NCBI GenBank assembly: GCA_002422745.1
Contig: DITH01000201.1
Span: forward strand, 544-8,666
Direction of reading: 5' to 3'
Length of the DNA: 8,123 nucleotides
Source of the DNA: Alphaproteobacteria bacterium UBA6189
Lineage (GTDB): Bacteria; Pseudomonadota; Alphaproteobacteria; Rickettsiales; UBA3002
Each line of letters opens with the position of its first letter. Positions within the stretch are counted from its first letter, which is position 1. The notes beneath the pieces are model-generated. The model was not told where the DNA came from. It ran no database searches and saw only the letters and a program-made list of their open reading frames with translations. Made by a program: the position numbers and the translations under genes. Shown in pieces: positions 1 to 6,374 of the stretch.

Positions 1-201
1 GGTTTTGCCCAGCCCCGGCGGGCCGTAGAGCAGCACATGGTCGAGCGCTTCCTCGCGGGCCTTAGCGGCGCGAATAAACACATCGAGATTCTCGACCACC
101 TGCGGCTGGCCGGTAAAATCGGCCAGCATGGCAGGACGAATGGAGGTTTCCAAATCGGCTTCGGTGCGGGCCGGTGTCAGGGGCGAGGCAGCTTCCTTCA
201 T
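1..201 (-). CDS. ruvB: Holliday junction branch migration ATPase RuvB, N-terminal part (cut by window edge)
   Basis: RuvB is the hexameric AAA+ motor that, loaded by RuvA, drives Holliday junction branch migration. Only the first 67 codons are in the window, and the rest lies beyond position 1. Translating the minus strand from the ATG at 201 gives a short variable leader, then the conserved [11 protein letters not shown] segment (residues 22-32), a helix rich in Ala, Arg and Glu, and [11 protein letters not shown], whose GPPGLGKT (60-67) is the Walker A loop. The start codon overlaps the ruvA stop as ATGA, so the two are probably translationally coupled. RuvA and RuvB act in the same complex, which fits this. 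The identity rests on the Walker A context, the RPxxLxDFxGQ motif and the position after ruvC-ruvA. The ATPase core, sensor motifs and C-terminal winged helix cannot be judged. Confidence 0.96.
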   Translation of the reverse strand, partial: MKEAASPLTPARTEADLETSIRPAMLADFTGQPQVVENLDVFIRAAKAREEALDHVLLYGPPGLGKT

Positions 202-830
202 GCGGCAAGTTCCTTCAGCGATGCTTTAATCAGCTGGTCGAGCTTGGCGTCGGGATCGGCCTGTTGTACGCGCATCACGGCGGCGAATGCCTCGGAGCGC
301 CCATAGCCCAGATGCACTAAAGCCGACAACGCATCTTCCACGGCGCTCGCTTCTTTCCTGGTTGGGGTGCCAGCGCCTTTGGCCGCTTGGCCGCTGAGGC
401 CCGGCATGCTAAACCCGGCGCCACTGAGTTTCACGGCCTGGCTTTTCAGCTCGGTGACAATGCGTTCAGCCAGTTTCGGCCCGATGCCGGATACGGTGGT
501 GAAGGCTTTTTTATCCTGCGCGGCAAGCGCGGTGAGCAATTGATCGGGCGTGAGGGTGCTGAGAATCGCCAGCGCCACTTTCACCCCGACGCCCTGAACG
601 GTGGTAAGCGTGCGAAACCATTGCTGCTCGGCCGCATTGGCAAAGCCGTACAGGTGGAAATGGTCTTCGCGCACATGGGTGTCGATCAGCAGCGAGACAC
701 CGCCGCCTGCCGGGGGCATCATCGATAAGGTGCGTGCCGAGGCAAACACCAGGTAGCCGACACCATTCACATCGAGGATGAGATGATCCTCGTGGGTGGA
801 GTCGAGTCGCCCGGTCAGTTTGCCAATCAT
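198..830 (-). CDS. ruvA: Holliday junction DNA-binding protein RuvA
   Basis: RuvA binds four-way junctions as a tetramer or octamer and loads the RuvB motors. The 210-residue product has the usual length. An OB-fold domain opens with MIGKLTGRL, and the acidic pin residues E55 and D56 (in [11 protein letters not shown]) sit at the positions known in E. coli. Two helix-hairpin-helix motifs follow: [13 protein letters not shown] (about 78-90) and [13 protein letters not shown] (about 113-125). After a Gly/Ala/Ser-rich linker (about 136-158) comes the small RuvB-binding domain III (about 160-210). I chose the ATG at 830 because the family begins at MIGxL. An in-frame TTG at 851 would add seven residues (MALYKLP) not typical of the family. 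Neither start has a clear Shine-Dalgarno sequence, so the start is the least certain part. A 77-base gap separates it from ruvC, and the stop overlaps the ruvB start. Confidence 0.96.
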   Translation of the reverse strand: MIGKLTGRLDSTHEDHLILDVNGVGYLVFASARTLSMMPPAGGGVSLLIDTHVREDHFHLYGFANAAEQQWFRTLTTVQGVGVKVALAILSTLTPDQLLTALAAQDKKAFTTVSGIGPKLAERIVTELKSQAVKLSGAGFSMPGLSGQAAKGAGTPTRKEASAVEDALSALVHLGYGRSEAFAAVMRVQQADPDAKLDQLIKASLKELAA

Positions 831-895
831 GGGTAATTTATAGAGCGCCAAAGGCCCGGTGCCTAGTGCTTAGTTGCGCTGTGGGCATTAATAAA

Positions 896-910
896 TGTCT
901 GTCACAGTCA
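896..910. repeat. 15-bp imperfect palindrome across the ruvC stop codon
   Basis: The plus-strand sequence TGTCTGTCACAGTCA is an imperfect palindrome around a CTGT-C-ACAG core, with only two mismatched pairs besides the central base. It covers the ruvC stop codon (TGA, 910-908) and the start of the ruvC-ruvA gap. It resembles half-sites of the enterobacterial LexA box (CTGT...ACAG), but the spacing is 1 rather than 8, so it is not an SOS box. It may be a short mRNA hairpin or chance. Confidence 0.3.
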
Positions 911-1423
911 GCGCAGCGAAGGAGGGGGAAGCCCTCCTTCAAATTTACTAAAATTCGCATGGCAGATGGCAATGGCCAGCGCATCGGCCGCATCGTGCTT
1001 GCAGGCCGCCAGCGCTTCGCGGCCGGCGGGCAGCAATACCCCTACCATCTGGCTGACCTGATGTTTATCGGCCCCGCCGGTGCCGACCAGCGCTTTTTTC
1101 ACCACTTTGGCCGAGTATTCGCCCACCGCCAGCCCATTCGCCGCCAGTGTCACCAGCAGCGCACCGCGTGCCTGGCCCAGCTTCAGCGTCGATGCGCCAT
1201 TGGCCGTGGCAAAGGTTTCCTCCAGCGCGGCGGCATGCGGCTGGTGCTGTGCGATCACCGCATTCAAGGCGTGATGTAGTTGCAATAACCGTTCGGCCAG
1301 CCCGAGCTTGGCGTTGGGATTGATCGTGCCGCAGGCAACGAATTTTAGCCGTCCGGCCTCGGCGTCGATCATGCCCCAACCGGTGGAGACAAGGCCCGGA
1401 TCGATCCCAATGATACGCGGCAT
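908..1423 (-). CDS. ruvC: Crossover junction endodeoxyribonuclease RuvC
   Basis: RuvC is the dimeric RNase H-fold nuclease that cuts Holliday junctions symmetrically, working with RuvAB. From the ATG at 1423 the protein has 171 residues, near the family norm. The four acidic catalytic residues are visible: D8 in IIGIDPGL, E68 in ALEETF, and D144 and D147 in HDAADALAIA. The conserved TLKLGQARGALL stretch (79-90) and the VVKKALVGTGGADKHQV segment (107-123) also match. An upstream in-frame start at 1453 would add MIPLPPGEFS, but the ATG at 1423 has a GGGAGAG ribosome-binding site six bases upstream and gives the family-standard N-terminus. It lies 35 bases after yebC on the same strand. The gene's last codons, encoding FEGGLPPPSLR, contain a strong stem-loop, listed separately. 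Confidence 0.97.
   Translation of the reverse strand: MPRIIGIDPGLVSTGWGMIDAEAGRLKFVACGTINPNAKLGLAERLLQLHHALNAVIAQHQPHAAALEETFATANGASTLKLGQARGALLVTLAANGLAVGEYSAKVVKKALVGTGGADKHQVSQMVGVLLPAGREALAACKHDAADALAIAICHANFSKFEGGLPPPSLR
918..940 (-). repeat. 9-bp perfect stem-loop inside the 3' end of ruvC
   Basis: GAAGGAGGG (918-926) and CCCTCCTTC (932-940) are perfect inverted copies with a five-base loop. In the ruvC mRNA this forms a GC-rich hairpin about eight bases before the stop codon. One arm contains AAGGAGG, identical to a consensus Shine-Dalgarno sequence, and the other is the matching anti-Shine-Dalgarno. No U-run follows on either strand, so it is not a standard intrinsic terminator. It could stabilise, pause or partly end transcription between ruvC and ruvA, or could be a by-product of the Pro/Gly codons. 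Confidence 0.5.
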
Positions 1424-1429
1424 GCTAAA

Positions 1430-1436
1430 CTCTCCC
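1430..1436 (-). promoter_or_regulatory. Ribosome-binding site deciding the ruvC start
   Basis: Read on the minus strand this is GGGAGAG, ending six bases before the ATG at 1423. It favours that start over the in-frame upstream start at 1453. Confidence 0.7.
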
Positions 1437-1458
1437 GGCGGAAGAGGTATCAAGATGA

Positions 1459-2208
1459 CTACGCACTGAGTTTTGCCGCGACATCGTCGCCGAATTCGGC
1501 ATTGGTAAAGACGTCCTGCACGTCGTCGTTATCTTCCAGCACTTCCACCAGACCCATCAGTTTCTCGGCGTCGTCAGCCTCGACGGGGGCAGTGGTTTTC
1601 GCCACCCAGGCCAGTTTGGTGCTGGCGGCATCGCCAAAACGTTCGGCCAGCGCATCGCGCACGGGGCCGAACTGCTCCATGCTGGTGGTCACGACATGCA
1701 CGCCATCGGCCGTTTCGCAATTTTCCGCCCCGGCCTCGATGGCGGCCTCGAGCATGCCTTCCTCGGTGATGTTCTCGGTCGGGTACTCGATGAGCCCGCA
1801 ATGTTCGAACATGAAGCCGACCGAGCCGGTCTCGCCCATATTGCCATGATGTTTGGTGAACGCCGAGCGCACTTCCGCCGCCGTGCGGTTGCGATTATCG
1901 GTCAGCGCTTCAATGACGATGGCCACGCCGCCGGGGCCGTACCCTTCATAACGCACCGTTTCGTAATTCTCCGAATCGCCGGCGCCCGAGCCTTTGCTGA
2001 TGGCGGCCTCGATGCGGTCTTTCGGTAGCCCCGCCGTGCGCGCCTTGATGACGGCAGAACGCAGCTTGGCATTGAAGTTGATGTCGGGCTGCCCGGCGCG
2101 TGCCGCCACGATAATCTCGCGGGCGATTTTAGTGAAAACCTTGGCACGCTTAGCATCCTGCGCGCCTTTACGGCGCATGATGTTTTTAAACTGTGAATGA
2201 CCAGCCAT
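1459..2208 (-). CDS. yebC: YebC/PmpR family protein (TACO1-like translation factor / putative regulator)
   Basis: YebC/PmpR proteins were long annotated as transcriptional regulators. The mitochondrial homologue TACO1 and recent bacterial work point to a role on the ribosome during difficult, for example polyproline, elongation. The 249-residue product matches the family in length and motifs. It has an N-terminal MAGHSQFKNIMRRKGAQD basic segment, then TKIAREIIVAAR (26-37), RYEGYGPGGVAIVIEALTDN and NRNRTAAEVR in the middle. A C-terminal domain ends with EVLEDNDDVQDVFTNAEF, typical of the family. The ATG at 2208 gives the canonical MAGHS start, although the upstream region has only a weak GGAT-like ribosome-binding site. 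It is the first gene of the minus-strand block, and yebC immediately upstream of ruvC is a common order in many proteobacteria. The nearby RuvC tail contains a PPP motif, but no link to YebC can be claimed. Confidence 0.96.
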   Translation of the reverse strand: MAGHSQFKNIMRRKGAQDAKRAKVFTKIAREIIVAARAGQPDINFNAKLRSAVIKARTAGLPKDRIEAAISKGSGAGDSENYETVRYEGYGPGGVAIVIEALTDNRNRTAAEVRSAFTKHHGNMGETGSVGFMFEHCGLIEYPTENITEEGMLEAAIEAGAENCETADGVHVVTTSMEQFGPVRDALAERFGDAASTKLAWVAKTTAPVEADDAEKLMGLVEVLEDNDDVQDVFTNAEFGDDVAAKLSA

Positions 2209-2290
2209 AAATCCATTCTACGTAGTGATTGCGAGGTATGCCGCGCTTCGCGTCAGTCTGCAGGGTGGCTGCACTTCTGCCGCCTGAGCA

Positions 2291-2325
2291 TGGTACGCTA
2301 GCATTTACCACGCATAAATGCATTT
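2291..2325. repeat. Palindrome cluster in the yebC / csoR-like divergent region
   Basis: Two adjacent inverted repeats lie mid-way in the 181-base non-coding gap. TGGTA (2291-2295) and TACCA (2306-2310) flank a ten-base spacer that holds a GCTAGC palindrome. AAATGCATTT (2316-2325) is a perfect 10-bp palindrome. GCATTT occurs at 2301-2306 and again at 2320-2325. They sit upstream of both divergent genes and could be regulator sites or part of the yebC promoter. They do not match the G-tract/C-tract pattern known for CsoR operators. I found no convincing -35/-10 pair for yebC here. Confidence 0.35.
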
Positions 2326-2354
2326 CTACGCCAAGGCAACCAGAGAGGTATCCA

Positions 2355-2382
2355 TTGTCATTCCCTGATTCGCTGGTATAAG
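2355..2382 (+). promoter_or_regulatory. Candidate sigma70 promoter for the csoR-like gene
   Basis: TTGTCA (2355-2360, five of six consensus bases) and TATAAG (2377-2382) are separated by 16 bases. The expected transcription start, about seven bases beyond the -10, falls at 2389-2390, the A of the ATG of the next gene. That gene has no Shine-Dalgarno sequence, so a leaderless message is possible. GGTAT occurs at 2347, 2375 and 2387 around this promoter. Confidence 0.5.
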
Positions 2383-2389
2383 CTCCGGT

Positions 2390-2680
2390 ATGAGCAAGCC
2401 GAGCACGAACCCACCCGCCCACGAGGCTTCCATCAAGCGTTTGAACCGCGTGATGGGCCAGCTCGGTGGCATCAAATCGATGATGGAGGAGCGGCGGTAT
2501 TGCCCCGATATCCTCACCCAGCTGCGCGCCGCCCGCGCAGCTCTGAAGTCGATCGAGGTGGCGATGCTCACCACCCATCTGAACCATTGCGTTACCCATG
2601 CCATGGAATCGGGCGACGCAGCGCAGATCCGCGCAAAGATGGAAGAGCTCGAAACCCTCATCGCCCGCTACAGCGAATAA
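2390..2680 (+). CDS. CsoR/RcnR/FrmR-family metal- (or thiol/aldehyde-) sensing repressor
   Basis: This 96-residue protein belongs to the all-helical DUF156 family of small tetrameric repressors that release DNA on binding Cu(I), Ni/Co, persulfide or formaldehyde. The family core is clear: HEASIKRLNRVMGQLGGIKSMMEE (from residue 11) and then YCPDILTQLRAARAALKSIE. The ligand pattern is Cys38, His63 and Cys67, spaced 25 and 4, the same as Cys-His-Cys of Cu(I)-sensing CsoR. RcnR would have His in the last position, FrmR lacks that Cys, and CstR lacks the His. No His is seen at the N-terminal position used by RcnR and InrS. The best inference is a Cu(I)-like or thiol-reactive sensor, but the effector is not proven. 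The ATG has no Shine-Dalgarno sequence, and the next Met (22) lies inside the conserved core, so this start is well supported. It precedes an MFS exporter in the same direction. Confidence 0.9.
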   Translation: MSKPSTNPPAHEASIKRLNRVMGQLGGIKSMMEERRYCPDILTQLRAARAALKSIEVAMLTTHLNHCVTHAMESGDAAQIRAKMEELETLIARYSE

Positions 2681-2709
2681 CACCGTTTCACATGGTTGCT
2701 TGATACGCA

Positions 2710-2725
2710 TAGCGCTAGTTCGCTA
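2710..2725 (+). repeat. Short inverted repeat between the sensor gene and the MFS gene
   Basis: TAGCG (2710-2714) and CGCTA (2721-2725) form a five-base stem with a six-base loop, in the 71-base gap upstream of the exporter. No U-run follows and no good -10 box is nearby. It could be a weak mRNA hairpin, an operator or chance. Confidence 0.25.
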
Positions 2726-2751
2726 CCCCGACGTCAAAGGATTCCCACCGC

Positions 2752-3963
2752 ATGCCCCTTGCCGATACTCGCCCCGTTCGCCCCGTGAATAAAGAATTCA
2801 CGGTCCTCATGGCGCTGCTTATGTCGATCGTCGCTATCTCGATCGATGCGTTGCTGCCTGCTCTTGGCATCATCGGCAGCGATCTTGCCGTAAGCCATCC
2901 GAATCAGGCGCAATATGTCATCAGTGTGCTATTTGGCGGCATGGCCATCGGTGAATTGATCGCCGGGCCGCTCTCCGACGCGCTGGGCCGTAAACGCGTG
3001 CTGTATGTCACGGTAGTCCTGTATTTGCTCGGCAGCGTGATTGGCTATCTGGCCGATTCGCTGCCCATGCTGCTGGTCGGTCGCTTTATTCAAGGCATCG
3101 GCGTGGCTGGGCCCTATGTCTCCACCGTCTCCATCGTCCGCGATAAATACGAAGGCCGCGAAATGGCGCGGATCATGTCGCTGGTGATGATGATTTTTAT
3201 CATGGTGCCTGCGATCGCGCCTACCCTCGGCCAGGGGATATTATACCTTTCCGGCTGGCGGGTGATTTTTCTGTTCTATATCGTCTATGCTGTGCTCATC
3301 ATGGGCTGGGTTTATTTCCGGCTGGAGGAAACCCTGCCACCCGCCAAGCGCATTCCGTTTCGACTGCATGATGTGCTGGCGGGCTTTCGCAGCGTCATCA
3401 CCCATCGACGCACCTTAGGCTACCTGATGGCGATGGGCTTCATTTTCGGCAGTTTCATGGGTTACCTCAATACGGCGCAGCAAATTTTTCAGGTACAGTT
3501 TCGCACCGGTGAGGCGTTCACGCTGTATTTCGGTGGGCTGGCCTTGGTGTTTGGTGCGGCGTCGCTAACCAATGCACGTCTGGTCGAGCGGCTCGGCATG
3601 CGTTATCTGGCGCGCCGTGCCATGGCCGGGATGATCCTGGTATCGCTGGCGTTTTTATTTCTGCAACTGGTTGTCGCCCCGACCTTGCCGATGTTACTGG
3701 TGTATCTGGCCGTACTCTTCTTCTGCATGGGCCTGCTGTTCGGTAACCTCAATGCGCTGGCGATGGAACCGATGGGCCATATCGCCGGCATCGCCGCCGC
3801 AGTCATCGGCTTTGTCTCCAGCCTGATTTCCATGACCGGCGGCATTCTCATTGGTCAGCACTATGACGGGACACTGCTGCCCATCACGCTTGGTTTTATC
3901 GTCATGGGTACATTGGCGCTGCTGAGCATGCGCTGGGGCGAAAGAGAGCCACGAGTACATTAG
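2752..3963 (+). CDS. Bcr/CflA-type MFS drug:H+ antiporter (DHA1 family)
   Basis: This is a 403-residue inner-membrane transporter with about twelve hydrophobic segments, the usual size for DHA1 exporters such as Bcr (bicyclomycin) and CflA-like proteins. TM1 carries the Bcr-type acidic signature SIDALLPAL (D32). Motif A, GPLSDALGRKRV, lies at 72-83 in the TM2-TM3 loop. A motif-B-like RFIQGIGVAGP follows at 111-121, and a proline/glycine-rich PAIAPTLGQG (153-162) matches the antiporter motif C region in TM5. Two MxxxM spacings (M142/M146 and M147/M151) lie in TM5. They could be chance, since Met is common in these helices. The ATG at 2752 has AAAGGA ten bases upstream. It lies 71 bases after the csoR-like gene with no obvious separate promoter or terminator, so the sensor may control it. 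The substrate is unknown: a toxic organic compound is the family default, a metal complex is speculative. Confidence 0.93.
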   Translation: MPLADTRPVRPVNKEFTVLMALLMSIVAISIDALLPALGIIGSDLAVSHPNQAQYVISVLFGGMAIGELIAGPLSDALGRKRVLYVTVVLYLLGSVIGYLADSLPMLLVGRFIQGIGVAGPYVSTVSIVRDKYEGREMARIMSLVMMIFIMVPAIAPTLGQGILYLSGWRVIFLFYIVYAVLIMGWVYFRLEETLPPAKRIPFRLHDVLAGFRSVITHRRTLGYLMAMGFIFGSFMGYLNTAQQIFQVQFRTGEAFTLYFGGLALVFGAASLTNARLVERLGMRYLARRAMAGMILVSLAFLFLQLVVAPTLPMLLVYLAVLFFCMGLLFGNLNALAMEPMGHIAGIAAAVIGFVSSLISMTGGILIGQHYDGTLLPITLGFIVMGTLALLSMRWGEREPRVH

Positions 3964-3987
3964 AAGAAATAAGCGGGCGTTGGGCTG

Positions 3988-4017
3988 TTACCGCAGGCCA
4001 CGATGTTTCGCTATATT
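3988..4017 (+). promoter_or_regulatory. Candidate promoter for selO
   Basis: TATATT (4012-4017) is a five-of-six match to the -10 box. A weak -35, TTACCG (3988-3993), lies 18 bases upstream. Transcription would start near 4024, downstream of the possible ATG at 4003 but upstream of the ATG at 4048, which supports the shorter selO start. The weak -35 makes this tentative. Confidence 0.35.
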
Positions 4018-4047
4018 TATCAACCTTGCCCGATTAGAAGTGGCCCT

Positions 4048-5514
4048 ATGCCTTCACCCATTGACAGCACGGTCTGCTGGCGGTTTGATGCCAGTTATCA
4101 ACGCCTGCCAGAATTATTTTATTCCAAGCGTGTGCCGACACCGGTACGTGCCCCGCGCATGGTGCTGTTGAATGAGGCGCTGGCGCAGTCGCTGGGGCTG
4201 GATGTTTCCGCGCTCCCATCAGCCGATGCGGCAGAGCTTTTTTCTGGCAACACGCTTCCCGAGGGGGCGCAGCCCTTCGCGCAAGCCTATGCCGGTCATC
4301 AGTTCGGGCATTTCACCATGTTGGGCGATGGGCGTGCCCACATGCTGGGCGAGCATATCACGCCCGAGGGTAAACGCGTCGACATCCAGTTCAAAGGCTC
4401 GGGCCCAACGCCTTATTCACGCCGCGGCGATGGGCGGGCCGTGCTGGGGCCGATGCTGCGTGAATACCTCATCAGCGAAGCGATGCATGGGCTGGGCATT
4501 CCCACCACACGTAGTCTGGCGGTGGTGACAACCGGAGAGCCCGTGCTGCGCGATGAATTGCGGCAGGGGGCAATTCTCACGCGCGTAGCAAGCAGTCATC
4601 TGCGTGTCGGCACGTTTGAATTCGCTGCCGCGCGTGAAGATGTGCAGGCATTGAAGCAATTGGCGGATTATGCCATTGGGCGCCACTATCCCGAGATCCA
4701 AGCGTCGGCGACGCCCTATCGCGACTTTTTGGAAGCGGTGATGCAGCGTCAAGCCGCATTGGTCGCGGCATGGATGCATGTTGGGTTCATCCACGGTGTG
4801 ATGAATACCGATAATATGACGATCAGCGGCGAGACAATCGATTATGGCCCCTGCGCCTTTATGGATCGCTACGCCCCGAACACGGTCTTTAGCTCGATCG
4901 ACCAACAGGGCCGCTATGCCTATGCGAATCAGCCCATCATCGCCCAATGGAACCTTGCCCGGTTTGCGGAGGCGATGTTGCCGTTATTGCACGCGGATAT
5001 GCAGCAGGCAGTCGAAATGGCAGAAACATCCATCGAGCGGTTCGGGGAATGGTATGCGCACGCATGGCTTTCAGGCATGCGCAAAAAACTCGGTCTTTTC
5101 GGCGAGGAAGGCGATGATCTCGCCCTTGTACAAGCGCTGCTGGCCTGGATGCAAACGCAGCATGCCGACTACACCAGCACTTTCCGTGATTTGTGCGGTG
5201 AGCGTTCTAACGATGGTATCTATCGCGATCCCGTGTTTCAGACATGGCACCGGCGATGGATGGAGCGTCGCGCGCGCAATAACAAACAGTCCATGTCTGC
5301 CGAGTGTTTGATGCGGGCGCACAACCCGGCCATCATACCTCGCAACCACCAGGTGGAAGCGGCGCTGGAAGCCGCAGAACAGGGTGACCTCTCGAAGCTC
5401 ACGCGACTGCTCGCTGCCTTAGAAAAACCCTATGACGACAGATCCGAATACGCCGAGTTTGCGGCACCGCCACCTGCAGATGCAGGTATGTACCAAACCT
5501 TTTGCGGAACCTGA
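4048..5514 (+). CDS. selO: SelO (YdiU) protein adenylyltransferase
   Basis: SelO has a kinase fold with ATP bound in a flipped orientation, and it transfers AMP to Ser, Thr or Tyr of target proteins. E. coli SelO AMPylates metabolic enzymes and affects glutathionylation under oxidative stress. From the ATG at 4048 the protein has 488 residues, close to family length. Key residues fit the Pseudomonas syringae enzyme with a constant offset of three: K116 (in DIQFKGSG), E139 (REYL), D255 and N256 (MNTDN), and D265 of the DFG-like DYG. Family motifs QAYAGHQFGHF and YSRRGDGRAVLGP are present. The C-terminal FCGT carries Cys486 where eukaryotic homologues have selenocysteine. The start at 4048 gives the family-like N-terminus ...CWRFDASYQRLPELFYS. 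An ATG at 4003 would add 15 atypical residues and lies upstream of the candidate promoter's start point. It converges on the hydrolase gene 11 bases away. Confidence 0.95.
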   Translation: MPSPIDSTVCWRFDASYQRLPELFYSKRVPTPVRAPRMVLLNEALAQSLGLDVSALPSADAAELFSGNTLPEGAQPFAQAYAGHQFGHFTMLGDGRAHMLGEHITPEGKRVDIQFKGSGPTPYSRRGDGRAVLGPMLREYLISEAMHGLGIPTTRSLAVVTTGEPVLRDELRQGAILTRVASSHLRVGTFEFAAAREDVQALKQLADYAIGRHYPEIQASATPYRDFLEAVMQRQAALVAAWMHVGFIHGVMNTDNMTISGETIDYGPCAFMDRYAPNTVFSSIDQQGRYAYANQPIIAQWNLARFAEAMLPLLHADMQQAVEMAETSIERFGEWYAHAWLSGMRKKLGLFGEEGDDLALVQALLAWMQTQHADYTSTFRDLCGERSNDGIYRDPVFQTWHRRWMERRARNNKQSMSAECLMRAHNPAIIPRNHQVEAALEAAEQGDLSKLTRLLAALEKPYDDRSEYAEFAAPPPADAGMYQTFCGT

Positions 5515-5517
5515 GTA

Positions 5518-5535
5518 GCCCCTAATTATCGGGGC
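5518..5535. terminator. Weak hairpin between convergent selO and hydrolase genes
   Basis: GCCCC (5518-5522) and GGGGC (5531-5535) form a five-base all-GC stem with an eight-base loop, four bases after the selO stop and spanning the hydrolase stop. The convergent position suits a bidirectional terminator, but neither side has a U-run, so the call is tentative. Confidence 0.35.
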
Positions 5536-6374
5536 AATGTCTGCCGTATAAAATGGCGGATGTCGGCTAGTAGCGTGGTGCGGTCGCGGAAACCCTCGGC
5601 CAACGACAGGATGATCCCGATATGGCCGGTTTCGGGATAGCGATGGTACTCTACCGGCGTTCCGCGTTTCGCCAGCGCATCCCGTAGCGTCGTGCTGTTA
5701 CGTGGATCGACGGTGTCGTCCTCAGTACCGGTGGCCAGAAACACTGGCGGCACGCTGCCCACCAGATGATTGATCGGCTGGGTTTCGGCATCCGGCGCCG
5801 TGCTGAAAATGCTTTTGATCGCTTCGTCCGTGAAGGGAAGGAAATTATAGGGGCCGGCGATGCCAATAATGCCCCGCACCCAACTGCGCTGACCGCCGAC
5901 CTGGCGCAAATAGCGCGGGTCGCTACCGACCATCATGGCGATGTAGGCCCCTGCGGAATGGCCCGCTACGAACAACGCGCCAGGATCGGCGCCGTAGCTA
6001 TCCGCATGCTGATGCAGGTAGGCGACCGCGCGCGCGGCGTCTTCCACGAAAGCGGGGAAGCGCACTTCAGGATAGAGCCGGTAATCGACCACCGCAACGA
6101 CGAAGCCTTGCTCGGTCAGTGCCTGGCCAAGGAAACGGTAATCATCCTTGCTGCCGTTCTGCCAGCTGCCGCCATAGAAGAACACCACCAATGGCGCATG
6201 GCGTGCGCGGGCGGGCACATAGATATCGAACCGTTGCCGGGGATGCTGGCCATACGCGATATCGCGGGTAATGCCGTACCCCACCCGCGGGATCGAGGCG
6301 TTGAGCAGGTCGGCGGGTGCGCAACTGCTAAAGGTCAAGGCACAAAGAAGAAATAGGCAGAAACGGGGCATCAT
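5526..6374 (-). CDS. Predicted lipoprotein alpha/beta hydrolase (esterase/BD-FAE-like)
   Basis: The 282-residue product begins with a short basic and hydrophobic signal peptide ending in a lipobox-like LTFSSC, so Cys18 is the likely lipidated residue. This predicts a membrane-anchored protein on the periplasmic side. The rest is a serine hydrolase of the hormone-sensitive-lipase/BD-FAE type. An oxyanion-hole segment FFYGGSWQNG lies at 65-74, with Tyr67 where many relatives have His of HGG. DYRLYPEVRFPAFVEDA (97-113) is typical of the group. The nucleophile Ser140 is in GHSAG, the acid is probably D219 or D220 in TGTEDDTVDP, and the base is His251 in ETGHIG. The substrate is unknown: carboxyl esters or acylated molecules are the family default. 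The ATG (6374) overlaps the TetR stop as ATGA, and a second ATG follows at once (6371). The gene is therefore probably co-transcribed with, and controlled by, the TetR-family gene. Confidence 0.9.
   Translation of the reverse strand: MMPRFCLFLLCALTFSSCAPADLLNASIPRVGYGITRDIAYGQHPRQRFDIYVPARARHAPLVVFFYGGSWQNGSKDDYRFLGQALTEQGFVVAVVDYRLYPEVRFPAFVEDAARAVAYLHQHADSYGADPGALFVAGHSAGAYIAMMVGSDPRYLRQVGGQRSWVRGIIGIAGPYNFLPFTDEAIKSIFSTAPDAETQPINHLVGSVPPVFLATGTEDDTVDPRNSTTLRDALAKRGTPVEYHRYPETGHIGIILSLAEGFRDRTTLLADIRHFIRQTLPR

Noticed and set aside
896..910. CTGT...ACAG as an SOS (LexA) box near ruvCA
   Set aside because: The spacing is one base instead of eight. Alphaproteobacterial LexA normally uses GTTC-N7-GTTC or similar, which I did not see upstream of yebC or in the ruvC-ruvA gap.
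2242..2252. CGCG-CTT-CGCG hairpin near the yebC start
   Set aside because: The stem is four bases, common by chance at this GC content, with no other supporting signal.
2186..2710. Long minus-strand open frame (174 residues) across the divergent gap and the csoR-like gene
   Set aside because: It runs opposite to a well-supported csoR-like gene, overlaps the yebC start, and its translation has no recognisable domain. It is a shadow frame.
2724..2731. TACCCCGA as a CsoR operator before the MFS gene
   Set aside because: Only one half resembles the TACCCC...GGGGTA class of sites. No matching second half is nearby.
5766..6356. 196-residue plus-strand open frame inside the hydrolase gene
   Set aside because: The opposite strand encodes a complete alpha/beta hydrolase with its catalytic triad, and the plus-strand translation looks like antisense composition.
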